Source: Rhabdornis inornatus (taxonomy: Eukaryota; Chordata; Aves; Passeriformes; Rhabdornithidae). Taken from it: a stretch of DNA of 64,000 nt. Under the pieces are notes generated by a model. It made no database searches. It was not told the origin of the DNA and saw only the letters and a program-made list of their open reading frames with translations. The position numbers and the translations under genes were made by a program. Of this stretch, positions 55,701 to 62,716 are shown one piece after another; positions within the stretch are counted from its first letter, which is position 1, and each line of letters opens with the position of its first letter. The stretch lies in contig VWZS01004498.1 in NCBI GenBank assembly GCA_013397075.1, positions 766,268 to 830,267 of the forward strand. Reading direction: 5' to 3'.

Positions 55701-58700
55701 CATTCCATTTCCTTTCAAGTTGATTGGTCATTAATCTTCTGGTTCATAGAAGCAATGCTGTCTCTTGCTCCTCTGAAGATGTCCTCTAAGCTAGTCATGG
55801 CTTCCGTCTTCTGCTTTAGTTCATGATGCACATAATAAGCTGGCATTTCCAGATTCTTACTAAAAACATAGAATCATCTGTACTTCAAAATGCCAAGTAT
55901 TTTTTTCAGTTTTTACCACCTGCCATACTTGTTGCATATGGTACTTGCTGTGGTATCTGACCTCAAGTCTGATTTTCTTCTGAGCTGAAAATATTTTGTG
56001 CTTCAAATTTTTTTATTCTGGGTTACATCCGCAGTATTGAGAATTTTCTCCACTCCCTCTCAGTATCTGTCTATCCTGGCTAGTTTCTTTTGTTTAACTT
56101 TTAAAGGGTCATTTCTGGATCTTACAGTAATCTTTCTTTAATTACTTTTTTGTCTACATTCCAGGGATTTTTAAGGCTTTTGGATGTCTGTTCCCATGTT
56201 GAGGAATACATCTAGTGCAGGTAACTCTGCAGGTACCTTGGTTTGCAAGCTGCAGTTTGTCTGCAGATTGAGCTCTGTGTGGGAGCCCAGAAGGACAACA
56301 GACTGCCAACCCTTTTCACAGCAAATGGCACAAGCAGCATCAGCCAGGTGAATGGACACAGTAAGAGCAAAGGACATGGGAAAAAGAGTGAGACTTGAAA
56401 ATGCTTGGATGGTGAGGGGATAAAAGCCCAGGGGTTCCTTTACTGGGGGTCCCTCCTCAGAGGCACCAGCTCGAGCTGTTCCTGTGTTACTACACTGTGA
56501 ATAAATTGCTTTATGGAGCAAGACATACAAGGCTCTGCTATGGGAAACCTGGGGTGGAAGCAGTAAGGAAAGCTGGCCTGGCTGTGTGAGTGAGGGATGT
56601 GCAGGAGTCCAGCAGGACCCGCCAGGTCACTGGAGCTGCCTGCTATGAAGGGGCTCCAGCCCCAGCAGAGACAGTCTCTGGTGCTGGCAGTGTCACTGCC
56701 AGAGTCTCTCAAATGGTCAAACTGGGAAGTTTCCTTAACACTCATGTAATTCAGATACCAACTCCAAATGCCTACTTTTTTTGAAAAACATTGTTCAAGT
56801 TTTTATATGTTTGCATAGAGTACTCTGTTTCTGTAATGCAGCTTCATAATTAGCTGCATCTGTCCAAGTTAACTGAGAATGACTGAAAACAACAAGAGAT
56901 TCTGAAGAAGATATTCCTCAAATACGGATCTACTTTCTGACTGGTTTCCTTCTTTTGAAAGCATCCACATCTTATTGCTACCAAGTAAAGTGTTATTTAG
57001 CTTGTTTCAGTTGCCTACACAGTGTATTAACAATGGTGAGACTTCAAACAGATGCATTCTCCTGTCCATTCCATTTATCCTTGGTTCTCTGCACTGTTCT
57101 TGACCACTTCAGGGAGAAAGTGTCTTTCTCCCTGAAGTGTCACTGATGAGCTTTCTCTCAATCAGTGACCAAACTCCAACCAGCAAGCACTGCACAGTGC
57201 ACCTTTCTCCACAGTGCAATTCTTCCTCTAACTTGTTCAAGCCAAGACTCCTTATAGAAATCAATTCTGCAAAATTCAGTAGTATCAGTACCTTCATTTA
57301 CACGTGGATAGTGACCCAGACAGTGGCACCTGTGCCAAGTGAGGGAGACAGGGGCTGTGCAGAAATACTTGAAGAGAATTATATCTGATATCGAACAGAC
57401 AACCTACACCTGCACAGTGCCTGGGTGATTCTCACACATGGAATAAATTCTTTGCATGGAAAGTATAAATGAAAATGGTTACAGGCTCTCCAACTTTAAT
57501 AAAGTCAGAAGTAAAACCAGAAGTAAAAACTGAGCCTCCCTTTTGGTGATAAGTTATAATTTTTAAAATTACTTACTGTGGTAGAAAGATGAGATAAGGC
57601 CTTAATGTGGAGAAGTTCTTCATATATAAATTCTAAGTCATCTACAGTTCTCTGGCCAGGGCTATAGAGAGAAGATTGAAGGAATAACTAAACGTAATAA
57701 ATGCCCAAAATAAATACTTCACAGAAGGACAGAACAACACAAAATGCTGCTGTACTGTCTACTGAAGGGTACATCCTCACTAAACAGGGACTGAATGATG
57801 TTTCTGGCTGGAGGACTGAAACACACAAAGGGTGGAAGCTCTGTAAATGCTACCTGAATGACACTGAGCAGCAGCCATGGCAACCACCTTAGAGAGATCC
57901 TGATTAGGCAGCTTTTCTGATTAAATCAAGTGTTCTATATATGTATAAAATGGTCACATAAATCAGAAATGGTACATCAAGATTCGTTTTTTTTCAAAAG
58001 GACTCCTGAGTGTGGGGCATGCTTTATTTTTCACATGCAGCACTAATTAGTTGTAGCAAACACAGGAGTAGTGGTTTGTAAAGGAGTGTGTGAACTTCTG
58101 CTGAACAAATTGGAGATGCAGCAGTGCATCTTGGAGGACAGCTAACGACTGCTCTACAGTTAATGCTGAGTGCTGCTGTTTAGCCACAAAGGTAAATAAG
58201 AACAACTCAGTAGTTTCAGCTTCTCTTTCTATCTCTACAGATATACTGTATCTTTCTATTGAAAAATACAAGAAGCTGCCATTACAAAAAAGCATGCCTT
58301 GATGAAGGAATAATTCTCTAGCACAACAAGTAGTAAGGAGGCTGGCACTGTGTCTGAAGTAACTGCATTTCTCTAACCTACACAAAATTTTCTGATTGCT
58401 AAAGAAGGACACAAATACTGTGGGGACTGCAGTGTATAAGAAATGCTTTAGAGGATCTAATAAACAGCACATAGGAGGAGTTGTGGGAGCTGGTGGGTAG
58501 CTCCCAGTCTTTTTCCCAGTCACAAGATTCTCTTCAGTTACAGTATCTAATACATTATTTTCTAAAAGAACAAATTCTTCTGTCATATAATTTCAGACAG
58601 CACATTGGAGAGACATACAGACACACACAAGAAAAAACTCCTTTAAAGCATTATTTCAAACTACTTTTATAGGACTAAGTCCTTCCAAAGAATATGGTTT

Positions 58701-61700
58701 AGATTTGTGAAAAGCAGATTACAGGTAATTAATTCAATGGACCAAGAACAAAACAAAAGAGCAACAAAGACATAAGAGAGAGGATAAATTTAAGATGTGA
58801 GGAAATGGGATACAGGAAGCCCAGTCTGGGGATGGGAGTTCCAAATGAGAAGGTTTAAATGCTCCACCATTACAACAAGCGCAGTTCTAAACCCCGCTGT
58901 CTGAAATGTGTGGTGTCAAAAGAATTAACAGCACAGTTGAATCTTTGGACAGCCCTAAAAGAAAAACTACAATGAACCTTTCTGATAGAAGTTCTCCTCC
59001 TAAAATGTCAGTATTACAGGAGACTAGGGCCTAGAGGATCAGGAAAGCCATATGAAGAAATACTGTGCTCTACAGGTTTTCTGCCTAGTCACCTCCTGAT
59101 TCAAGTCTGTCTACATCATGTGTGAGGCACAGGGAGTACCCAGCTGTGTCACTCTGGAGTTATATTCATCTTTTTACAAAAGTAGCTGGATGGAGACTTC
59201 TTTTGGATGAAAGAAGTACTGGAGAAGTCACAGAAAACATAAGGACAACTGACATCTCTGCTAAGAAAGCTTTATTTTTCTTCTGTTCTTCACTTACCAA
59301 TGACATGCATTTATTATTACCCAGATTAAAGACAAATTTAGACTAAAAACCATTTTGGACTAAGTTACTCTTTTCTCACACAGAATCAAATAAACTGTTA
59401 AGGGAAAACCAGAAATTGGTTTGGTACAGCTATGCCCTCTAGTGACTCAAAATATTCTACTGTTTCTGAATCTGGCTTGAAATTACAAGGCTGACACCCC
59501 TAGTGATTTATGCAGGGCAGCTTAATTAAGTACAGCATAAAACTAAGCCAGTACTACCTAGCAAACAAAAGGTAAGCATTTTAACAAATAATAGGGAAGT
59601 AGCCACCTTAATTTTATTACATGCTTGCAAAACCAGCACGTCTTGGAAAATATAGTGTAACAAATTAAGAAATTTCTACATTAAATCAAAGTATAAAAGG
59701 ATGATGCCTTACTATATCAGATCTCTACCAAGACAAAAGAACACACTCTTCTTTCAGTATCTCCATTTGCTTCCTACCTAGCACATTGAAGGACTGACAA
59801 TATGTAGTGGATATCTGTACCTAGTCTTTACTCCTGCTCCTGCAGATGTCACGTGGAGAGATATTAGGCATCACTGTGTCTTTAAAACCTGTGTGGTGAC
59901 CCACTGATGCTGATTTGTAGGATCCTGCTGTGTAAAGACCTAGTTTCTGCAGGGGACACATTCTAACAGCAATAGCTGGTTACAGAGCGGATAATAAATG
60001 GAATAGGTAGGGAATGAGGGTACACATTAATGGACAGAACTCAGGTGATATTAAGTGATCAATAAAAACTGTTCAGCACTTGGAGCATTTACCAAGGTCA
60101 GAGACATTGAGCTTCTCTGTGACTAGGATGTTGACAATAACATAGTACTTTGCCATTGATAAGCCATGTATGTCCAAGCAGTACCATTGATTATTTTTAT
60201 TATACAGCTAACCAGAAAATTCTCAGATAATAAGAACAAGGGAAAAGATCAGAGACCCTATAACATTGTGATTAAGTGTCAAATGCTCTTTACTAAGAAA
60301 AAAAATGTGCTAAGTGAAGCCACCAAGAACATATAACACAGATTTATTATTTCAGTCACACTGCCAACTTACTTTAGGCTAGGGCATTAAAAAAGAATGT
60401 AATCCGTAACACCATCTGAGCTAATACTGCTGTCTGATGAATATAACTTTTCCTTTAAAGACTCCTGTTATTATTGTGTTTAGCTTTGTATTATAGCATA
60501 CTATTAAATTAGGGTTTGCCATCAGGACATATTTCCATACTGAAGGGGGGAAACACTTAAGGAGGAGCTGTATTAATTCTACAGTAATTTTACAGGGACT
60601 TGAGCAAGGTCTGCACCTGTGCTCCAGCCATTATAAGAAGCAGAGAGCTGTGTTTGCTACTTCACAAAAAGCTATTTTCACATTCAGTATATGTGTTTCC
60701 AAAGGAAAAAAAAAACACAATAGCAACAAGAGCCTGCCAAAAATTTCCCAGAGCTCTATTCTGTTTTTTAAACTATAGAACATTCTTTCACAGTTTGACA
60801 GTTAAAATGCTGCAGTTAATGTAATAAACAGAGAATTTTTTAAGTTGGCTGTCAAAACAAGTGACACTTTTTGTTAGAGATTTTCAGATTTCGAACAATA
60901 GAAAGTACCTTTCAAAGCAACAGCTTCATTATACAATCAAATTCTCAAAGTAATCTTCTCATCAAAGAATATTGTCTTATTTCTTTCAGGGTAATTATCT
61001 GAGTTCTGCAACCTCTCTGGAAACGGTTACTGTTATAAAATGCAGCTGTGTTGGTTTGAAAATTGTGGGTCCTGCTCAGGTCAGCTAGAGTCAGCATCTC
61101 TGAAGCTTTGACAATTCTTTTGAACTTCTGGCAGCTGTAAGAGCGTCTAGTCAAAACTAGCAAGACTCTGAGGATTCATGGAGATTTTAACAGCTTTGCT
61201 GCAGCTCAGTCCAGGGAGGATTTTCAACTAACAAAATCATTATGTAGGTACACTGAATACCAGAACAGTAGTTAATATAGTCCCTGGCAGTACAAGCATA
61301 CTTCAGTGGGCAAAGGGATGCAAAAATGAGCACTTTCAGGGATATGGAAAGAGGTCAGATGAATATCAGTCTTGAGAAAAACTCTTTCTCCTCATTATAT
61401 TCAATGAAAAATCTCCTATTAGCATTCTTTCAAGTGATGCTCTGCAAGTGACAACACGTAAGAGCAGTATTTTCCACAGTATCCTTCCAGCCTTTCAGCT
61501 CTCTGTAAGCAGTCCAGATGATAATCAATATTTATCCTGTTAGTGTAAACTTACACTTGCTCTTCTGGAAGTGATGACAGGCAGCCAAAACTCACAATAA
61601 CCTAAAGGGAAATTCTCCAAGAGATGACCTGCTCAGTCGGCCTGAGGCAAAGGAGAGAGCGTAGAGGAGCAGGGTCCCAGCACACACTGCATTATTCAGT

Positions 61701-62716
61701 CTCCACATGACTGGTGTCTGCTCAGAGTACAAAAATTCACTTTTGTTCCTCAGTGAAAAAGGCAACTGACACATGTGCGAGGAAACAAGACCTCAATTCC
61801 ATGACTCCCTAAGGGTGTATGGAAACACCATGTCCTCAACCCGGCTTGTCCACGTATTTTGTGTGACAGGGAATGAGTGCCCCTTTGGTTGTGTTAACTA
61901 GATCTCTAACAAGGAGAAGAAATAGAATGTGCACTTTAAAACTACTGCTGCATGTCAGTGTTTCCTGTTTTTATAAGCATAAGTGTTTGATGGCACTTTT
62001 TGAAATTCAATGCTTTTAGCAAGTTTTTGGAAAAGTGCTGTCAAAATGAGCTCATGATCTAAACAAGAATGGAGCCTGGAAAGGATACAGATGGAAACAG
62101 AACAGGAACAAGCACTTGTGTTAGTTGATTCAAAAACCTTTTACCATGAAAAACATTTTCACACTGTGTGCAGGGCTCACTCCTGTCCCACAGCAAAGAC
62201 AAACTTTGCCAATGGCCTCAAGGTAGCAGGATCCAGCCCTGTGTACTTGCCTGTCTTGAATGGCACTTCACAAGTAAATTTTCAGTGAAGGTGAGCTTAA
62301 GTTGTTCCTTATTCTCAGTGCACTTAATTAGCAGTAAAATATGTCTGCCATGGCCACTAAACCCTACCTGCTTAATGCTTGCCTTCAATGGAGGATCAAA
62401 TAGAGCTGATAATGGTTGCTTTGAAGTCACTATAAAGCTGGCTGAAAAACAGGCTGATAATCAATGTAGGTTTCTCTTGTTTCCATGTCACAAGACCCAT
62501 AATATTACATGAATTCTCATTATTCTGCTTACGGTTTCCTGAGAATCATCCTCATATGAGCATCTGGCCCAATCTGAGAGAGAAGCAGCATAGTATCCTG
62601 TAGCTCCTCATCACACTCCTTTTTCTCTTCCTCAGTTGGCAAAGGGGCATCTTCACGCTCATCATCCAAAAATCGATAAAATAAGTATTTGTCTTGAAAG
62701 TGGTGTTCCTGGTCCA
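12472..62716 (-). CDS. RAPGEF4: RAPGEF4 (EPAC2) 3' portion, 22 coding exons; cAMP-regulated Rap guanine nucleotide exchange factor
   Basis: EPAC2 exchanges GDP for GTP on Rap1/Rap2 when cAMP binds; it is a cytosolic and membrane-recruited protein of brain, endocrine and other tissues (family knowledge). Exons on the complement, 5' to 3': 62716-62533, 57661-57577, 54043-53983, 53273-53197, 52083-51937, 50638-50523, 47475-47387, 45165-45087, 40693-40543, 39340-39252, 38814-38784, 38536-38458, 37307-37161, 35980-35883, 32905-32780, 32316-32138, 25720-25630, 23419-23369, 22737-22650, 22320-22256, 14190-14136, 12599-12472. All phases join without a stop, giving 737 residues plus stop, which equals human residues 275-1011 if colinear. 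EPAC2 rather than EPAC1 is shown by DDFGKLAL in the phosphate-binding cassette (EPAC1 has Gln for Lys) and by the C-terminus SHRLEPRR. The 5' end of the gene is outside the window. Exon residue numbers below use the human 1011-residue isoform and come from memory of the family, not from a search. Confidence 0.97.
12600..14135 (-). other. RAPGEF4: RAPGEF4 last intron (1.5 kb)
   Basis: GT-AG intron between the last two coding exons. AT-rich, with a short CA run near 13249-13262; nothing else recognised. Confidence 0.75.
14136..14190 (-). CDS. RAPGEF4: RAPGEF4 exon: CDC25 domain, penultimate
   Basis: 55 bases. Encodes [18 protein letters not shown] plus one base of asparagine (about residues 952-969). 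Acceptor tccag, donor gtaagt. It differs from the mammalian RMIANTARTVRYYRSQPF at several positions, the most diverged exon here relative to its length. It sits between 8.1-kb and 1.5-kb introns. Confidence 0.95.
19538..19586. repeat. Perfect 19-base inverted repeat, 11-base loop
   Basis: GTTCTGCTGCATGATGTTC (19538-19556) and GAACATCATGCAGCAGAAC (19568-19586). A partial direct copy of the left arm (GCTGCATGAGGTT) lies just before it. Confidence 0.85.
21127..21148. repeat. Palindrome with 10-base arms and 2-base centre
   Basis: ACTGGAGTTA, TG, TAACTCCAGT. It lies about 50 bases before the CR1 3' fragment. Confidence 0.8.
21198..21499 (+). mobile_element. CR1 LINE 3' end
   Basis: Sense on the plus strand. 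The frame gives [20 protein letters not shown] then [20 protein letters not shown], the CR1 ORF2 C-terminus, followed by a short 3' UTR ending in CTTCTCCAACCTAACTGATT and CTGTGATTCTATT. Only about 300 bases remain, a severe 5' truncation. The ORF portion happens to be open for 75 codons. Confidence 0.9.
22256..22320 (-). CDS. RAPGEF4: RAPGEF4 exon: CDC25 domain
   Basis: 65 bases. Two bases complete aspartate, then [20 protein letters not shown] and M (about residues 931-951). DMTFTHEGN is a conserved RapGEF motif. Acceptor atacag, donor gtacgt. Confidence 0.96.
22650..22737 (-). CDS. RAPGEF4: RAPGEF4 exon: CDC25 domain
   Basis: 88 bases. Encodes [20 protein letters not shown] and IPFMPLLIK plus one base of aspartate (about residues 901-929). 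[10 protein letters not shown] and [13 protein letters not shown] are conserved catalytic-domain blocks. Acceptor gtaag, donor gtaagc. Confidence 0.96.
23369..23419 (-). CDS. RAPGEF4: RAPGEF4 51-base exon, CDC25 domain
   Basis: 51 bases, 17 codons, phase 0 at both ends: [17 protein letters not shown] (about residues 884-900). Acceptor taacag, donor gtgaat. It is an in-frame cassette by length, but skipping it would delete part of the catalytic hairpin. Invisible as a long ORF; supported by phase and similarity. Confidence 0.94.
23420..25629 (-). other. RAPGEF4: RAPGEF4 intron (2.2 kb)
   Basis: GT-AG intron, AT-rich, with no recognised repeat or ORF of interest. Confidence 0.7.
25630..25720 (-). 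CDS. RAPGEF4: RAPGEF4 exon: CDC25 catalytic hairpin region
   Basis: 91 bases. One base completes histidine, then [20 protein letters not shown] and [10 protein letters not shown] (about residues 854-883). [20 protein letters not shown] is the most conserved block of CDC25 domains and feeds into the helical hairpin that opens the nucleotide site of Rap. Acceptor tttcag, donor gtaagt. Confidence 0.97.
26621..26638. repeat. 18-base perfect palindrome
   Basis: CTCAACTGATCAGTTGAG is its own reverse complement. Parts recur just downstream (ATCAGTTGAT at 26641-26650, then TCTCAACTGAT), making a small cluster of CAACTGA motifs about 90 bases before the CR1 start. Confidence 0.8.
26725..27655 (+). 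mobile_element. CR1 LINE fragment, 3' part with decayed reverse-transcriptase end
   Basis: Sense CR1 on the plus strand. Translation shows degraded CR1 ORF2 blocks: [36 protein letters not shown] and [12 protein letters not shown], then in shifted frames [19 protein letters not shown] and RTRGN blocks, and finally the 3' UTR ending TTCCAACCCAAACTATTCTA and the octamer-like TGATTCTGTGATT tail. The frame is broken many times, so it is inactive. It is 5'-truncated, as usual for CR1. Confidence 0.9.
28660..28722 (+). repeat. (CA)n microsatellite
   Basis: About 30 CA units with two interrupting TA units (CATACA). It creates overlapping His/Thr and Val/Cys pseudo-ORFs on both strands, which are not genes. 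Confidence 0.97.
30868..31655 (-). mobile_element. CR1 LINE fragment, minus strand
   Basis: The 3' end is at 30868 (AATCACAGAATCACAAAATC on the plus strand is the reverse of the CR1 tail). It extends rightward through the 3' UTR and into the end of ORF2; minus-strand frames give [16 protein letters not shown] and, before it, pieces related to the CR1 C-terminal region ([20 protein letters not shown] near 31010-31070). It is broken by frameshifts and stops. The upstream limit is approximate. Confidence 0.9.
32138..32316 (-). CDS. RAPGEF4: RAPGEF4 exon: CDC25 catalytic core
   Basis: 179 bases, the second-longest exon here. Encodes [40 protein letters not shown] and [19 protein letters not shown] plus two bases of histidine (about residues 794-852). 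The [20 protein letters not shown] block is a hallmark RapGEF segment lining the Rap-binding surface. Acceptor cctag, donor gtgagt. Confidence 0.97.
32780..32905 (-). CDS. RAPGEF4: RAPGEF4 exon: start of CDC25-homology domain
   Basis: 126 bases, 42 codons, phase 0 at both ends. Encodes [20 protein letters not shown] then [20 protein letters not shown] and HE (about residues 752-793). [17 protein letters not shown] is the conserved first block of RasGEF/CDC25 catalytic domains. Acceptor ttgtag, donor gtatga. Confidence 0.97.
32906..35882 (-). other. RAPGEF4: RAPGEF4 intron (3.0 kb)
   Basis: GT-AG intron between the RA and CDC25 exons. Mostly AT-rich; a short CpG-containing patch at about 33710-33830 stands out in base composition but shows no recognisable motif or ORF. 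Confidence 0.7.
35883..35980 (-). CDS. RAPGEF4: RAPGEF4 exon: end of RA domain
   Basis: 98 bases. Two bases complete glutamate, then [20 protein letters not shown] and [12 protein letters not shown] (about residues 720-751). Acceptor ttacag, donor gtatgt. Closes the RA fold and leads into the CDC25 domain. Confidence 0.96.
37161..37307 (-). CDS. RAPGEF4: RAPGEF4 exon: Ras-association (RA) domain
   Basis: 147 bases. Two bases complete isoleucine, then [40 protein letters not shown] and IVKMSSGG (about residues 671-718). This is the ubiquitin-fold RA domain, which in EPAC2 binds Ras-GTP and helps place the protein at the plasma membrane. Acceptor ctttag. The donor is GTACTG, weaker than the usual GTAAGT, and the intron stays open for about 40 further codons. 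Confidence 0.95.
38458..38536 (-). CDS. RAPGEF4: RAPGEF4 exon: REM-RA linker
   Basis: 79 bases. Encodes [20 protein letters not shown] then IRGSDE plus one base (about residues 644-669). Acceptor tttcag, donor gtgagt. [13 protein letters not shown] is a strongly conserved EPAC2 segment; LFNTSDD replaces QFNTGDE. Confidence 0.95.
38784..38814 (-). CDS. RAPGEF4: RAPGEF4 31-base micro-exon
   Basis: 31 bases. One base completes isoleucine, then [10 protein letters not shown] (about residues 634-643; mammals SEDAKAPQKK as remembered). Acceptor ttatag, donor gtaaga. It encodes a lysine-rich linker between REM and the RA domain. Too short to be seen as an ORF; it is supported by the phase match to both neighbouring exons. 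Confidence 0.92.
39252..39340 (-). CDS. RAPGEF4: RAPGEF4 exon: end of REM
   Basis: 89 bases. Encodes [20 protein letters not shown] then PELEKIVKQ plus two bases of isoleucine (about residues 604-632). Acceptor ttacag, donor gtaagc. These are the last REM helices. Confidence 0.95.
40543..40693 (-). CDS. RAPGEF4: RAPGEF4 exon: REM core, entered from an AC acceptor
   Basis: 151 bases. One base completes histidine, then [40 protein letters not shown] and [10 protein letters not shown] (about residues 554-603). The bases before the exon read gtggcac, so the acceptor is AC, not AG; a TTCCTTGAC branch motif lies at 40704-40712. The donor is gtataa. Differences from mammals as remembered are confined to EDEAAMAF (EDDVSMAF). 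Confidence 0.95.
40694..45086 (-). other. RAPGEF4: U12-type AT-AC intron of RAPGEF4
   Basis: 4393-base intron. The 5' splice site is ATATCCTTTTTT (45086 downward), matching the U12 AT-AC consensus ATATCCTTT. The 3' end reads TTCCTTGAC (40712-40704), then ten bases ending GGCAC; the branch A at 40705 is 11 bases from the intron end and there is no polypyrimidine tract or AG. Both boundaries are fixed by the protein: ...PALMA-H-YHAQPSQ, with histidine split CA|C. Apart from the splice signals the intron is AT-rich with no recognisable repeat; minus-strand ORFs at 43404-43715 and 43773-44150 look spurious. Confidence 0.92.
45087..45165 (-). CDS. RAPGEF4: RAPGEF4 exon: REM helix, ends at an AT-AC (U12) donor
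   Basis: 79 bases. Two bases complete aspartate, then [20 protein letters not shown] and PALMA, ending with CA of a histidine codon (about residues 528-552). The acceptor is cacag. The sequence immediately after the exon is ATATCCTTTTTT, a U12-type AT-AC 5' splice site; there is no usable GT at this point. The histidine is completed by the first base of the next exon, giving HYHAQ as in mammals. Confidence 0.95.
45166..47386 (-). other. RAPGEF4: RAPGEF4 intron (2.2 kb)
   Basis: GT-AG intron, AT-rich. It has a short inverted repeat around 46929-46960 (AGTATCACAA ... TTGTGATACT). No mobile element recognised. Confidence 0.7.
47387..47475 (-). CDS. RAPGEF4: RAPGEF4 exon: start of REM domain
   Basis: 89 bases. 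Encodes [20 protein letters not shown] then LEATLNEAT, with one base of an aspartate codon at the end (about residues 498-526). [14 protein letters not shown] is the first helix of the Ras exchanger motif (REM), which packs against and stabilises the CDC25 domain. Acceptor cctcag, donor gtatct. Confidence 0.95.
47476..50522 (-). other. RAPGEF4: RAPGEF4 intron (3.0 kb) with T and A tracts
   Basis: GT-AG intron. It holds a T-rich run (48271-48297) followed by an A-rich run (about 48327-48359) that can fold back on each other. Nothing else recognised. Confidence 0.75.
48207..48360. repeat. Low-complexity T-rich then A-rich fold-back tract
   Basis: Pyrimidine-rich DNA with long T runs ending near 48297, a 29-base spacer, then an A/G-rich run. 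The two are roughly complementary. It may be simple-sequence expansion or two retrotransposed tails in opposite orientation. Confidence 0.6.
50523..50638 (-). CDS. RAPGEF4: RAPGEF4 exon: CNB-B lid/hinge and linker to REM
   Basis: 116 bases. Encodes [20 protein letters not shown], then [18 protein letters not shown] plus two bases of a lysine codon (about residues 459-496). The DVLVLEK part is the hinge and lid region that moves on cAMP binding; the polar NQGNSQPQ stretch links to the REM domain. Acceptor ttgcag, donor gtatgt. Confidence 0.96.
51937..52083 (-). CDS. RAPGEF4: RAPGEF4 exon: CNB-B phosphate-binding cassette
   Basis: 147 bases, 49 codons, phase 0 at both ends (about residues 410-458). 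It carries the cAMP-binding cassette [18 protein letters not shown]: the arginine of APRAAS contacts the cyclic phosphate, and the lysine in FGKLAL sits where PKA has glutamate and EPAC1 has glutamine, the difference that lets EPACs bind 2'-O-substituted cAMP analogues (family knowledge). It continues through [20 protein letters not shown]. Acceptor gtgcag, donor gtaaga. Identical to mammalian EPAC2 as remembered. Confidence 0.98.
53197..53273 (-). CDS. RAPGEF4: RAPGEF4 exon: CNB-B beta strands
   Basis: 77 bases. After two bases completing leucine it encodes [20 protein letters not shown] followed by VIYGK (about residues 385-409), matching mammalian EPAC2 exactly as far as I recall. Acceptor ttgtag, donor gtattt. 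The [14 protein letters not shown] stretch is typical of the cyclic-nucleotide-binding fold. Confidence 0.96.
53983..54043 (-). CDS. RAPGEF4: RAPGEF4 exon: CNB-B first strands
   Basis: 61 bases. Encodes [20 protein letters not shown] plus the first base of a leucine codon (about residues 364-383). Acceptor tttaag, donor gtaagt. It begins the beta barrel of CNB-B. The stretch SHPKAGT differs slightly from the mammalian SHAKGGT. Confidence 0.94.
56185..56720 (+). mobile_element. LTR-like segment, possible solo LTR of an endogenous retrovirus
   Basis: A GC-richer block inside an AT-rich intron with the internal order of an LTR: a TATA-like GATAAAAG at 56419-56426, a CCCTCCTCAG segment, then TGTGAATAAATTGC with AATAAA at 56500-56505 and a following GT-rich stretch. 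A TATA box and a poly(A) hexamer about 80 bases apart suit the short R region of avian LTRs. No coding sequence, primer-binding site or clear target duplication was found, so both borders are approximate and the family is not named. Confidence 0.4.
57105..57139. repeat. Perfect 16-base inverted repeat, 3-base loop
   Basis: CACTTCAGGGAGAAAG (57105-57120), TGT, then CTTTCTCCCTGAAGTG (57124-57139), a perfect hairpin. Confidence 0.85.
57577..57661 (-). CDS. RAPGEF4: RAPGEF4 exon: helix leading into CNB-B
   Basis: 85 bases. The first base completes the split proline; it then encodes [20 protein letters not shown] followed by ALSHLSTT (about residues 336-363), the N-terminal helical part of the second cyclic-nucleotide-binding domain. 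Acceptor ctatag, donor gtaagt. One conservative difference (EFIYEE for EIIYEE) from the mammalian sequence as I remember it. Confidence 0.95.
57662..62532 (-). other. RAPGEF4: RAPGEF4 intron (4.9 kb) with a candidate retrocopy
   Basis: GT-AG intron, donor gtaagc and acceptor ctatag. It carries the unidentified ORF at 58047-58586. The rest is AT-rich with no recognised repeat. Confidence 0.8.
58047..58586 (-). CDS. Unidentified 179-codon intronic ORF; possible retrocopy
   Basis: I do not recognise this protein. It is an uninterrupted ATG-to-stop frame in a RAPGEF4 intron, on the same strand as that gene, in a region where stops are otherwise frequent. The predicted product has an acidic start, a hydrophobic middle with several cysteines ([18 protein letters not shown]), and a helix-like end with repeated Leu and Gln, closing in NHYSCVCYN. 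After the TAA stop come AATAAA (58028-58023) and, 28 bases further, an eight-A run (57994-57987), the arrangement of a processed transcript copied back into the genome. An in-frame TGA lies three codons before the ATG, so any parent could have been longer. No ribosome or transcript evidence; it may not be expressed. Confidence 0.35.
   Translation of the reverse strand: MTEEFVLLENNVLDTVTEENLVTGKKTGSYPPAPTTPPMCCLLDPLKHFLYTAVPTVFVSFFSNQKILCRLEKCSYFRHSASLLTTCCARELFLHQGMLFCNGSFLYFSIERYSISVEIEREAETTELFLFTFVAKQQHSALTVEQSLAVLQDALLHLQFVQQKFTHSFTNHYSCVCYN
62533..62716 (-). CDS. RAPGEF4: RAPGEF4 exon: end of DEP domain and linker
   Basis: 184 bases. It encodes [15 protein letters not shown], then the acidic linker [20 protein letters not shown], then [19 protein letters not shown] (about residues 275-334). 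The acceptor is tttcag before TGGACC and the donor is gtaagc after AAACC; the codons at both ends are split (V and P). DEP domains bring EPAC proteins to membranes, and the following linker joins DEP to the cAMP-binding domain. This is the most 5' exon in the window. Confidence 0.96.

Larger units (their letters stand above)
54044..57576 (-). other. RAPGEF4: RAPGEF4 intron (3.5 kb) with an LTR-like segment and a hairpin
   Basis: GT-AG intron. Contains the LTR-like segment at about 56185-56720 and a perfect 16-base inverted repeat at 57105-57139. The remainder is unremarkable. Confidence 0.8.
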
